Below are positions 48,660-59,370 of a DNA stretch of 64,000 nt, piece by piece. Source of the DNA: Iris pallida (taxonomy: Eukaryota; Streptophyta; Magnoliopsida; Asparagales; Iridaceae); NCBI GenBank assembly GCA_029216955.1, contig JANAVB010006997.1:62001-126000 (forward strand), read 5' to 3'. The translations under genes and the position numbers were made by a program. The notes beneath the pieces were generated by a model that searched no databases, was not told the DNA's origin, and worked only from the letters and a program-made list of their open reading frames with translations. Within the stretch, counting starts at the first letter, position 1. The number at the start of each line of letters is the position of its first letter.

Positions 48660-49918
48660 ATATACTAAAAGTATCACTTTTGTAGTAACTTTATTTTCTT
48701 AAATTTTGAATGAGAATCATATGGGCAAATGTTTGCATATTGTATTTGTTGCAAGTGTTAATACAAATGTCTGATATTCTATATTGTAGATAATATGGTG
48801 TGTGGTGTCACACAGAAGATCATATTATCAGTTTCCTATGGAGTATATAAATAGTTCACAACCTAGACGGACTTGGACAATCTATTGGAAAGGTTGTAGT
48901 GTAATCTGGTATTAGTCTGTCTTGACTATAGGTTTAAACTAGTACACTTTGTGTGCATTGAACAGGACCACTTGAGGTTGTTCTCTTTGTACTGACTACA
49001 TAAGAGAACAAACACCTCTGTTATTATGGATGCTTGTACTCTTAATCCGGATATAATAACGGACATGTATATGCAATGTGCATTACTTTGACTCATAAAA
49101 GAGTGAGATTCATTATGGATCAACAACCTCTATGAATTGGGTAATAACATTGTATGTATGATGGGCTGTTGATTATAAATGGAATCCATGTTCCGATACA
49201 TCGGGTTGATGATGTCCTCTTAAGGAGCTCATAAGGATTGTCATGTAAACCCTGCAGGTGGATTATATCCGACATGACAAATAAAGTTGAGCGGTACTAC
49301 TTAAGGATAAAAGATGTCGAATCAATATAGTTGTCAGTAACTTAATTTGATCGACGGACATACGATATCTTAACATGGGGAGCCAAACGAGCATATAATA
49401 AAAGGAGGCCACAACATAATTTGGGATTAGGGAGGTAGTGCAAAAATAGCTCATTAGTGGACCGAGCTATTGTTAATGGGCCTAGATTGTGTGTTCGGGC
49501 TGAACACGGGATATCCAGATTCGTTAGGAGGCCTAACCCTAATTTCTCCTCATGGTCCCTGCCATAGCCTATATATATCCTCTATTCTCTGGCCGCCAGA
49601 TTACTGATAAGAAATCTGAAATTTTCTCTAAATTCGTGATTCACGTAAGGAGAGAAAGAGAGTACTGCCAAGGAGAAGAAAAGGTTGGGAGATCGTCGCC
49701 CACATGACGTCCAACTCGAGGAAGGAATACGTGCAGAAGATCTTGGGGTCGTCCGCTCGAGATTGCCAGGAATTACTTGTCTCCTTTCCGCCGCAGGTAT
49801 AATTCGTGAACCCTAGTTTCCGCCTATGAAGGGTTAAAACACGTATTAGATCTGTTTAACTTTCTATCGATCAATACGCACACCAAAGGAAGGGTCCTGG
49901 GAATCCCCAGTTCCATCA
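48660..49918. mobile_element. 1.26-kb insertion flanked by 27-bp direct repeats
   Basis: An identical 27-bp stretch starting ATGCAGCAATGGTCGAG lies at 48,633-48,659 and 49,919-49,945. The sequence between starts ATATACTAAAAG and ends CAGTTCCATCA. It has gene- or LTR-like parts (TATATATATCC at about 49,570, then a purine-rich leader to 49,800) but no TG...CA ends, poly-A tail or inverted termini. Class unknown. Confidence 0.75.
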
Positions 49919-51011
49919 ATGCAGCAATGGTCGAGTAGTTCATTCCATTTAATCCGACAATTCAGGTATCAACTAATCATCCTCTATACAACACAAATAT
50001 TCAGGATTGCTACTTGTTACTTTTCTAGTATAATTAAATTCCTCAGCATACATGCACATATGCAACGACTATCCTTTGGTGATCAAGATGGATTAACACC
50101 TATTACACCTTAGGGTCAAAGCACAGATCTCTAATATTCTTTTGGTTCACCGATAATGTTTCTAAAACTTTCAGCTTAGCAACCAACGTTCTATTAGCCA
50201 CATATGATTTGCATCTAACCAATCAAAGTCAACATTCAGATGTTCTAAGCCACAACATTCTCTAGCGAAATCCATTTACCTATAGCATACTAACTGTCCT
50301 ACTAGTCTGAGTCATTACTCGACTAAACAATCTCTAACCAAGCCACCCGTTACAATTTCTAGAAATCTTGCTACCCAACATAACATCACCGTTAAGGGAC
50401 ACTCGAGTCATCTAGCAACAATACAAGGCTTCCAGCTATGTCTCGGCACTACCCAGTACCCACAGATAGTCTCCTTGCTATCATATGGAAAGGGTCAACA
50501 TACATCTCGTTTTGAGGTGGTAGATGTAATATACCACTCAGAAATGAAGCCATCCTTAAACAATACAAACCCAATTCTATTCCGGACATTTGTGATCTAT
50601 AATGATCACAACTCTTAGCCGACATCTCGGGGTCTCAATATCACAAACCAACATTCTTAGGGTCTCGAAAGCACTAGCCAGCACACATGAGTCAATTCAT
50701 CCGTTCTGTTGAATTCACTCATCAAATATTTCATTTTCAATTCTCTTCCAACATCACATGCAGTTCTCAACTTGTTACAATATACATAGTCACTTTTCTT
50801 TATTCCCACATTCCAAATAGCATTCACAATATAGCATACTATAGCATCGAGTCATTGTTGGGTTATCTGTGTCCAACCAACAACAATCATTCATTCAGGG
50901 GCATCACAATGTATATAGACTTATTATATGGAACATCCAGAGAGCAGCCAAGAGGGTCAACAAACTTTTAGACATAAACAACATAGGATGATTATCGAAC
51001 AACAACAGCAT

Positions 51012-51093
51012 AATCGCGGAAGCAATCTTTGATTCAATCGCGGAAGCAACGTTGAGTGATCGCGGAAGCAACTTTGGTTAATCGTCGATACAA
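51012..51093. repeat. Short spaced repeat ATCGCGGAAGCAA near the primer site
   Basis: Copies at 51,012, 51,037 and 51,059, and a weaker one at 51,081, spaced 22-25 bp, about 60-140 bp downstream of the primer site in the element's own direction. Confidence 0.8.
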
Positions 51094-51140
51094 CTTTGAT
51101 TTGAAACGAATCAAAGAAGAGACCAAGGACGTAAAGCCGT

Positions 51141-51152
51141 GCTCTTATACCA
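51141..51152 (-). other. Primer binding site, tRNA-iMet variant
   Basis: Minus strand TGGTATAAGAGC, three bases inside the 5' LTR end; one mismatch to TGGTATCAGAGC. Confidence 0.88.
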
Positions 51153-51155
51153 ATT

Positions 51156-53374
51156 TGTCACGCCCCATTTCGTAGAGTCATTTATTCACATATTTTATCT
51201 CTTGGAATCGATCGTCCTCGCTTGGGCGTGATGCCGTACAAGTCTGGTATTGCACTTGTACAAGGCAAAGATGGTACATAATTGATTATTTTCAAATAAG
51301 AACACATCACAGCGACAGAAACAGACAAATTGAAGTTAATGAGGACAATCTTTCTTATTGAATAGAAATACATCACTTCTTTACAGCAGCGGAGATAAAA
51401 GGACAATTTGCAGTCACAGAGAGATATATATAGAACTATATTCTCTTTATTGATAATTGAAGAATAGTACAAGGCTCGTATTGGAATATAATGCTTACAA
51501 CACTTCCCACTTACAATAAAAGCCAACTGAACAATGCTATAAAGCTTACATTTGATACTTGGATACATTGGATTACAACTCGATATACCGACTTTGCTTA
51601 TAACTCACTGGTACAACAGATTACAATGTTCCATATATTATGCCCTTTATAAACAGAAGACATCATCTTGTACAAGGAGAGCTTGTGCATGTCCAACAAA
51701 TCTTCGATGCCGCGGGACCGATCAAGCCAATATTCGTGTACAGAATATCCTAAGCACGAGTACCTTTCCACAAAACGCGGGTCAGTACATCATCTATGTA
51801 CTGGCGAGCAGAATCCAATCCACTCTCCTAAGCCAACATTTTAAGTAACCATTTAAGCAGCACTTATTATGATCTTTCCATTTGGGACCTGGCATCAGTT
51901 TACAGTTCATAGGCAATATTCATAGTGAAGCATGTAAACATATTCTTTTGCAATATTCATGTAGACGTATCATTATAGCATTCTTGGTGTTATCATGCAA
52001 AGACATCATTTAAGAATCGTTAACATTAACATCTTAAACTAGTTATGAAAATTCTCACTTCAAGCATCACTTAGCATGTATGTCATATTTGAGCAATGTT
52101 TATAGCATGGCATCTTTCTAGCATACTGAATTTAACATGTTAAGCAGGTTCTCATACTGAAAGGCTACATACGACATCATTTATTTGGTACGTTAAGCAC
52201 GCAAGTTAAACCAACCCAGATATTGAGTATATCACACTTAAGTGATTTCTTACCGATAGCCAACTCCCTCGTACCTGCATCAAATGCAGGTTCTCAGATA
52301 TACTTACTCTGCCTGCACAAAACATTCATTAGCGTGCATCCTGACTACATGGTCACAAGTGTTGTTAAACCATATGGACTCTTTTCATTTCATTTCATTT
52401 CAAGATAATGCGGTCAGCATAGTAGGTGGCGAGCCTCTATGCCACCCTGTATTAATCGTGCACCCACAGCACTCATAATTATTTCCTCCTAGGCCGAATC
52501 GGTCCCGGCGCCCCGGTACCGTACGAGGAAATTAAAACTCAAACCTTGTATACAAGATGTCCATGACCCTGCGAATGTGTGTCCGACTCGATTATGAACA
52601 TAATCGCATGGTAAAATATATTAAGGAAAGTAAAGGCAACTGTGCATCATTAGTCATATTCAATGACTTATTCATTTCATCATTTCATTTGGTGATCTCA
52701 ACGATCCCAGCTTTATCATTTCTCATTCATTGCTTCATTGCAACGTATCTCATATCATTCATTTCTAAGAGGAACAGACAATATTTCATTCAACTTAATA
52801 AGACCTGCAGTATTTCTTTTATTTCATAGGAACGCTATTCTTTCTTTCATTGCTTATAAAAAAACAGGCAACAGCAACAGTTATACAGAAAGTACATAAT
52901 TCTAGTATTTTATTCAGTTCATTGGGTCGATAGCATAGCTAGTTCATTTCTTATTCTATCATTCATATGGTATCTCATTATTCAAGTGTGATTCATTTAG
53001 CAGTTCAATGATCATGTGTTGTATATTTCAATAATTCTCAGCATAAGCATCTCCATTATTTAGCAACTAAAACATGGGACATTTAGGGACAGTTTATAGA
53101 ATTTCAATACTCTATTTTATTAAGCATAAAGGAGTAAGGAGGAGGAAGGACAGTTCCACTCACATGCATAAAAGGGTCTTCTTATTCCGATTGCACACAT
53201 ACCCCCTAAGCGTAGCTCCACCAGCGAGCCACGTTCCAACACTTAATTCGTCTAGCCAGCTAAGAGAGACTGTATCAGTCTCAACTCTCTTGATCTCCAA
53301 CACAAGTCACGGTCCAACATTTCGATCTCATCCAACAAGCCAACAAAATGCCTCGTGCGGTGCGGGGCAATACA
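51156..53374 (-). repeat. 5' LTR (2,219 bp) of the nested element
   Basis: Starts TGTCACGCCCCATTTCG and ends GGGGCAATACA on the plus strand; partner of 44,740-46,962. Confidence 0.93.
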
Positions 53375-53379
53375 AAGAG

Positions 53380-55200
53380 TAAGGGATATAGAATTTTCAA
53401 TAAAAGATCTATGATTGATGAAGAATCCATTAACGTTACTTTTGATGAGCTCAATAGTCACAGATCTAGCGACAGTGATGATGAAAATGTACAAGCCAGA
53501 ACCGATAAAAATCCTGTAGAAGATCTGACTCATAGATTCGAGTCATTAAAGTTCTTGCCAGATCATCTAGAGACGCTCATTATAGGTAATATATCAAAAG
53601 GTGTAAGTACACGCTCTTCATATAGAAATACTAAAATAGCAGCTAATATAGCATTTATTTCACAAGTAGAACCTAAGAATGTAGCAGATGATTCTAATGA
53701 TGAATTTTGGACTGATGCCATGCAAGAGGAACTTAATCAATTTGAGAGAAACCAAGTTTGGGAACTCATTCCTAAACCTATTGGTTAATCGATAATTGGT
53801 ACTAAATGGGTGTTTCGAAATAAATTAAGTGAAGATGGACAAGTTCTTCGCAATAAAGCACATCTAGTGGCACGACGTTATAATCAAGAAGAAGGTATTG
53901 ATTATAACGAGACATATGCTCCTGTTGCTAGACTAGAAGCTATCCGCATGTTTTGTGCATATACATGTTTTAATAATTTTAAATTATTTCAAATGGACGT
54001 GAAAAGTGCATTTTTAAACGGATTTTTGAAAGAAGAAGTTTTTGTGAAACAACCTCCTGGTTTTAAAGATTTTCAAAAATTTGATCACGTCTTCAAACTT
54101 AAGAACGCACTCTATGGACTCAAACCGGCACCTCGTACTTGGTATGAACGTCTAAGTGCCTCCTTACTTGAAAATAGTTTTTCAAAAGGAAGAGTTGATA
54201 CTACTTTATTTATCAAGTCTTTAGATGATGATATTTTTCTTGTGCAAATATAAGTTGATGACATCATATTCGGATCTACTAATGAAAAACTTTGTCAAGA
54301 GTTTGCTAAGTGTATACAGAGTGAATTTAAGATGAGTATGATGGGAGAGCTGAACTTCTTTCTAGGACTTCAGATCAAACAACACTCAAAAGGAACATTC
54401 ATCAATCAAGCTAAATATACAAAGGACATACTGAAAAAGTACGACTTCGACAATGTAAAGCCAATTGGAACTCCAACGGCTACATCAACAAAGCTTGACA
54501 CTAATGAAAGTGGTAAACCTGTCGACCAGCGTAAGTATCGAGGTATGATTGGTAGTTTATTATACTTAACTGCTAGTCGTCCTGATATTATGTTTAGTGT
54601 CTGCATTTATGCACGATATCAAGCATATCCTAAGGAATCACACTAATGTGCCGTTAAGTGTATCTTCCGATACCTTAAGGAAACTTCAACAGTCGGCTTA
54701 TGGTATCATAAAACCAAATCCTTTAACCTGATAGGTTACTAAGATGCGAATTTTGCAGGATACAAAGTAGACCGTAAAAGTACAGCAGTACGTGTCATTT
54801 TCTAGGAAAAGCCTTAGTCTCATGGTTTAGCAAAAAATAAAATTCTGTAGCATTATCAACTACTAAGGCTGAGTATATCATCGCAGGACGATGTTGTGCT
54901 CAAATTTTGTGGATGAAGCAAACCTTAGAAGACTACAATCTGCACTACACTAAGATTCATATTTATTATGACAACACTAGCACTATTAACCTGACTAAGA
55001 ATCCTATATGTCATTCATGCACAAAGCACATAGAGATTCGTCATCACTTTTTATGTGATCACCAACAACATGGAGATATTTGCTTAGAATTTGTTGACAC
55101 AGATCATCAACTAGCGGACATTTTCACAAAACCACTAGCTGAAGACCGCTTTAACAATCTGCGTCGAGAGCTCGGCATTCTTGAATTTTCAGATTCATAA
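53380..55200 (+). pseudogene. Sirevirus reverse transcriptase and RNase H relic
   Basis: Continues the polyprotein after the nested element, in the same frame phase across the AAGAG duplication. The reverse transcriptase includes W..AMQEELNQFERN..WELI near 53,710, the first catalytic Asp in [12 protein letters not shown] near 53,990, and [16 protein letters not shown] near 54,100. The catalytic YVDD box at 54,250-54,261 has a stop in place of Tyr. FRYLKET and the later AEYI..CCAQ and DTDHQLADIFTKPLAEDRF blocks belong to RNase H (54,650-55,190). Further stops occur after PKPIG, SH and VIF. It would have copied the element RNA; it is inactive. Confidence 0.95.
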
Positions 55201-55470
55201 TGTAGTATGATTAGTAAATCAATTTATAACTCAAAACTTTGACCTTTATTAATGGACGTTATTTTGGGTACAAGCCGAAAGGGTCCTTCTGTCATACAGG
55301 CATAAATAGCCTAAAGCGACATGGTATACTAGTCTTCGGACTACCGCCAGCTGGGATCCGGCCCTTACAGCTAACCAAAGTAATAAAAATTATTAAATGA
55401 AGAAGTGTGCACGTTATACATTGAAGTTTATCAATTATACAGCATTAATGACATTGGAAATACAAGCAGC

Positions 55471-55554
55471 CGAACTCGGGCAGAACTCGGACCGATTTTG
55501 GATGGTAACTGTACGGATTTCCAGAACAGAACAGCCGGCCCTAGTCCTTATAAA
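55471..55554 (+). promoter_or_regulatory. LTR-like promoter cassette before the downstream ORF
   Basis: CGAACTCGGGCAGAACTCGG at 55,471-55,490 uses the same words as the LTR palindromic cluster, and TATAAA follows at 55,549-55,554, about 175 bp before the ATG at 55,727. In the LTRs the same cluster sits upstream of the TATA box. Confidence 0.5.
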
Positions 55555-55726
55555 CCCCACTATTTCCACTTCTATTCTCATCTTCCCACCGAGAATCCTC
55601 TCTAAAACCCTAAGTGAAGGTTCTCCTCCTCCTCCTCTTCAAGTATTGTGGAGTTTTGAAGTGATCCTTTTCATCTTCTTCTTTCTTCCTACATAGGTAA
55701 TCATCTATCCTCTCTCTTTGCTTTCT

Positions 55727-56927
55727 ATGGCACCCAAAGCCCAAAAGAGAAGGATTGATACCTCCTAAGTAGGATCATCTTCTTCTGACTATGTCCCAAC
55801 CAATGTTTTCTGTCCAGCTCGTCCTTTTGATAATGACGACTATGACTCCGGTCTATTTCTTGACAAGGAATTTTTTGATCTTTGCTTTACTTCCTTCTTT
55901 GGTCGTAAAATCTGTAATGGAGCTTGTGTCAATTTTATAATTTTTTTTGAATATGCTCCTACTTTTAACCAACTTAGAATTCGGGACTTCTTTGAAATTT
56001 TGATAATATTTATGATAATTTCGTTAGGATGTTTTACTGCAACTTACAAGTAAAAGATAATGGCAATTCTATTCTTGTGTTGCTGGACAAGAACTTGAGT
56101 TCAATGTCACTAATATCAGTGAATATTTTCACATTCCTGATATTGGTGAAGCTTCGGTGGATATTAACCACGTAGAGTTTCCAGAAGGTGTCACCCTTGA
56201 CTCCTTCAAAGCATTGATGTGTCACCCTCGTCCTGTCCCACGTAGGGTGTATTCAAAACACTTGAATCAACACTTCTATGAATTGCATTGCTTTATCTTC
56301 TCCGCTTTACTTCCGAAAAGGTGATCTTTTTACGAGATCACCTTTATGGAATTATCTGCGATGTATCATATTCACTTTAGTATACCTTCCTCCATCCCCA
56401 AGACCGTTATGGCCTGGATGCTTAATTGCAGAAGTGCGGGGAGTAACCATGTTTACCCAATGCACCTGGCATCTATCTTCAGGAGATTTGAAATTGATCT
56501 TCAAATCAGTCCTTTCTCTTCTCCTGCTACTGAGCTTAGTAGAGCTAGGTTGTATCCCAACCCTCCTCCTCCACCCGGTGCTAAACTTGCTGCTCCAGTT
56601 CATGATGACGACCCTCAGGCTCCTGCTCCTGGCTTTGACCCAGGCTTTTATCAGCGCTTTGATGACTTTGGTGCCCTCTCAGCTCAACATCATCAGAGTT
56701 ACATTGACTCTGAGTTCCGCTACATCACCCAGGCACAGGTGTTGCAGAACAGCATTGTTGATACATACTGGAGTCTATCTCATGATCCCACTCATCCTGT
56801 TCTGATGATCCATTACCCCAAATTTACTGGACCGAGGTTCAATGATGAGATTACCTTTGCTCATTTCGATCCTACTACAGCTTACTTTCCACCGGATGCT
56901 CTTGGAGGTGAAGATACGCCGCTGTGA
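55727..56927 (+). pseudogene. Sirevirus downstream ORF, plant-transposon-protein-like
   Basis: ORF after pol, as found in many Sireviruses. ATG at 55,727 gives MAPKAQKRRIDTS, then a stop; frame changes follow near 55,960-56,110 and 56,325. The middle part has VRMFYCNL, an FHIPDI turn, and PRPVPRRVYSKHLN near 56,230. The last 194 codons (56,346-56,927) are open: AMYHIHFSIPSSIPKTV..M, PMHLASIFRRFEIDL, then a proline-rich stretch. This layout resembles the family annotated as putative plant transposon protein. I see no signal peptide or convincing membrane span, so calling it an envelope gene is not supported. Confidence 0.65.
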
Positions 56928-57351
56928 TGTGGGACTTCAGTTGTTTTTTTGTTGACGATGCTAGATGTGATCGATGTAGTTTTTAATTCTTTTGTATAAT
57001 GATGTATTAGTCTAAACTTATGAGTTAGACTTTTTAGATTTTTTTTGATAGTCATAAACTGTTGAGTTATGACTTATGCTGGTTGTGTTAGTTGCATCTT
57101 AGTTTCACTCTGCTATCAGATTTTAGTTATTTCACTGCTCCTTCTAGTTTTACTTTTTCATATGATTTGTTATCTATGGATATTCCTCTGTCTTTTCTTT
57201 GTCTTCTGGTGAACAATGTTGGCTTCACACATTACGGGGGAGCCATAATATTTTGATCATGACAAAGGGGGAGAAAGAGCAATACCAAAACCACATTCAT
57301 TTTTTAGGTTATTAGATATATTTTGGTATAGACTAAAGTTTATCAATTATC

Positions 57352-57364
57352 AAAATGGGGGAGA
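57352..57364 (+). other. Polypurine tract
   Basis: AATGGGGGAGA immediately before the 3' LTR start TGTTGG, with a second GGGGGAGAAAGAG about 85 bp upstream; multiple purine tracts are typical of Sireviruses. Confidence 0.9.
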
Positions 57365-57365
57365 T

Positions 57366-58468
57366 TGTTGGCCCATTTCCTAATGGTCACACCTGATTTT
57401 GATAAATCAACAAACGACTTAAGTCAATACACAAAATATACAAACTACTGCTAACATTTCAGGTCAAGGGAAATCAATATCAAAGAGCATACTACAACAT
57501 CCGCAAGCATGTAAATTATCATTCCGAAGCTTTTATGCACTGGAAACAGTCTGAGTTATTTTACAGTTTATTATGTATTTAATCCTTTATTGAGTCTAGA
57601 ATACAAAATGTAAAATTAACTGAGTATTACTGGCTTAGGTTATTCATAGTCCACAAATAAAAATAAGCCTACCTACTTATCCCAAAAGTCCATAATTCTA
57701 AAAAGCCCAAAACCTATGCAAATTTGGTTCATTCCTTACTGTTCTGACCAAGCAGAACTCTGACAGAACTCTGACTCTGACCGAGTTCGGTCTGAGTTCG
57801 GTCTGGGTTATTTGAAATTCAGTTCCCACCAAATCTGCATCCAACGTTCGTATGCGAAATCCTAGCATCCGAACTCTGCCCGAACTCTACCCGAGTTCGA
57901 TTCTCAAAAATACCTATAAATAGAAGAGAAATTTTCTTTTTCAAATTACTCATCATTTCTTCTCTCTATCTATTCCTAAAGTGTTTTTTCAGTGTTCTAA
58001 AAACTTTCATACTCCACCTATACATCTCTTAGCCAAAGCCAGTAAAATTGATTCGATTTAGAGCTCTTTGGTTCTCAGAGTTGTAAAGCGGTCGTTCAAA
58101 GTTCAGAAATCATCTCTGTTCTAGGAGCTGGTCGTGCGCTCGTCACTAAGCACGGTGTTGTGAAGTCGGTCGTGCACTTGTCGCCAAGCACGGTGTTGTA
58201 AAGAGACTGCAAGCTCACAATTAGCTTATGAATAGGGGATTAACAGTAGGCAAGAGTACCTGCAACTGGATTAGCCCTCCAAGAGGGAAACCATTATATA
58301 TTGCGGTGTCCAATGAGTTTGATTCTCGGATCTCTTGCTACATTTATTTATTGTCTCTTTATTCGCTGTCATAGTTATCTTCTTTTAAATTTTTAATTGG
58401 TGATTATTTTCCGCTGCACTCGTACTCAATCTATTCACCCCCCTCTAGAGGTGCTCAACGGTCCTACA
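57366..58468 (+). repeat. Sirevirus 3' LTR (1,103 bp)
   Basis: Partner of 40,764-41,852, with the same palindromic cluster (57,755-57,900) and TATA box (57,914). Confidence 0.95.
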
Positions 58469-58520
58469 ATACGTTCAATAAAGCAAAAAAGTTTGTTAAA
58501 CTTTTTGTTACGCCGAACAA

Positions 58521-59104
58521 AATAGCAAATTTTGCCCAAAGGTTCGCTCTTTCCTGCGTTGAAGTCACTGATTGTTGTGTTCGAGGATGTCAACCGATGC
58601 ATCAGAACCCCTAAAGTTTGAAGCAGGCTTCTTGGGATAATACTCAAAGAGGAACCTGGGTCGATATGGATGCGATCGACCTTAATGGCACCGATATACC
58701 CCGTATAGTATTGGGGCGGTTGTGCCGGTTATTCTTTAGCAACATGTCTTTCTGGGTGAAAGTGATACTAGGAATCACTTCGACCACGCTGTGGCAATGT
58801 GGACAAGCTGCGGAATCCACTTTCGGTGGCTGAACCTGGGTGAGGAAGGACTCGGCGTTCTGTAAAGCTTCACTGAGCGCATCTCGGGTCTCCTTAGAGA
58901 GGCGGAGGAGCTCGAAAAGTGACAATCTAGCCGAAGTATTAGCTAGCTGCGCTAGAATATCGAAGTTGTAGAGCTTAATAGGCCCGATTGCCGGATCCTT
59001 TCTTATAGGTTTGTCGAAGCGAACCTCCTTCTATTTTTGCTTGTCCACGGTAGGGGCCCGGGATGGACCCGCCTCTGGTGCCTCAGGGATCTGAGGTGGA
59101 CCTC
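58521..59104 (-). repeat. Inverted copy of the element's own gag/protease segment
   Basis: Reverse complement of 62,262-62,830: shared blocks include GGTTCCTCTTTGAGCATTAT, CTGCTTCAAACT..AGGGGTT and TCAGATCCCTGAGGCACCAG, with scattered mismatches. On the minus strand the protease motif SIIPRSLLQTLG is readable at about 58,647-58,610. It sits between two copies of the LTR tail TTTTGTTACG.CGAACAAAAT. Confidence 0.9.
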
Positions 59105-59147
59105 CTTTTGTTTCTATTTTTTCAACCTTTTGTTACGTCGAACAAAA

Positions 59148-59166
59148 TGACAACTCTGCTGGGGAC
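59148..59166 (+). other. Primer binding site, tRNA-Arg type
   Basis: TGACAACTCTGCTGGGGAC, three bases after the LTR end GTCGAACA. It resembles the TGGCGACTC.GCTGGGGA primer site of plant Tat/Ogre elements, which pairs with the 3' end of tRNA-Arg. Confidence 0.75.
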
Positions 59167-59370
59167 TACTTCTCCTCCAACGAGAAGGCGGTGACGTAAT
59201 CTGATGACAACTTGCTGGGAGCATCTCAAGACATGCTGGTCGTACGCTTCGACCAACAGGCTTTTGAAGATCTCCTCTCTGATGAAAAGTTGAAGACTTC
59301 GAAGCGGTTTGTACAACCGAACAAGACTCGACGTGTCTGGAGGCCTAAGGCGGCTACATCCAGCAGCACG

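Larger units (their letters stand above)
46963..51155 (-). other. Non-coding interior of the nested element
   Basis: No coding region recognised. It contains a 116-bp tandem duplication, a 1.26-kb inserted segment with 27-bp flanking repeats, a second copy of the 3' junction motif (TAATATACCACTCAGAAA) at 50,529-50,546, and a short repeated ATCGCGGAAGCAA motif near the primer site. Confidence 0.75.
44740..53374 (-). mobile_element. 8.6-kb non-coding gypsy-type element nested in pol
   Basis: Complete element on the minus strand: 3' LTR 44,740-46,962, interior 46,963-51,155, 5' LTR 51,156-53,374. Perfect flanking duplication AAGAG (44,735-44,739; 53,375-53,379). The primer site TGGTATAAGAGC (minus strand, 51,152-51,141) differs from the initiator-methionine standard by one base. 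The 3' side carries AAGGATGAAACTTTTTCTGA before the LTR, a variant of the gypsy element end. No gag or pol similarity was found in the interior, so it is LARD-like. Confidence 0.92.
40764..58468 (+). mobile_element. Sirevirus-like Ty1/copia element, 17.7 kb with insertions
   Basis: LTRs 40,764-41,852 and 57,366-58,468, both starting TGTTGGCC and ending GGTCCTACA, flanked by the perfect duplication ATACG. An initiator-methionine primer site follows the 5' LTR, and a polypurine tract precedes the 3' LTR. Order is gag, protease, integrase, [8.6-kb insertion], reverse transcriptase, RNase H, then a further ORF, as in Sireviruses (SIRE/Maximus lineage). The sequence GATCATGACAAAGGGGGAGA at about 57,254-57,273 is a typical Sirevirus purine-rich motif. 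Every ORF is broken. Confidence 0.95.

Noticed and set aside
55727..56927. Retroviral-type envelope gene
   Set aside because: No signal peptide, glycoprotein cysteines or membrane anchor visible in the readable parts.
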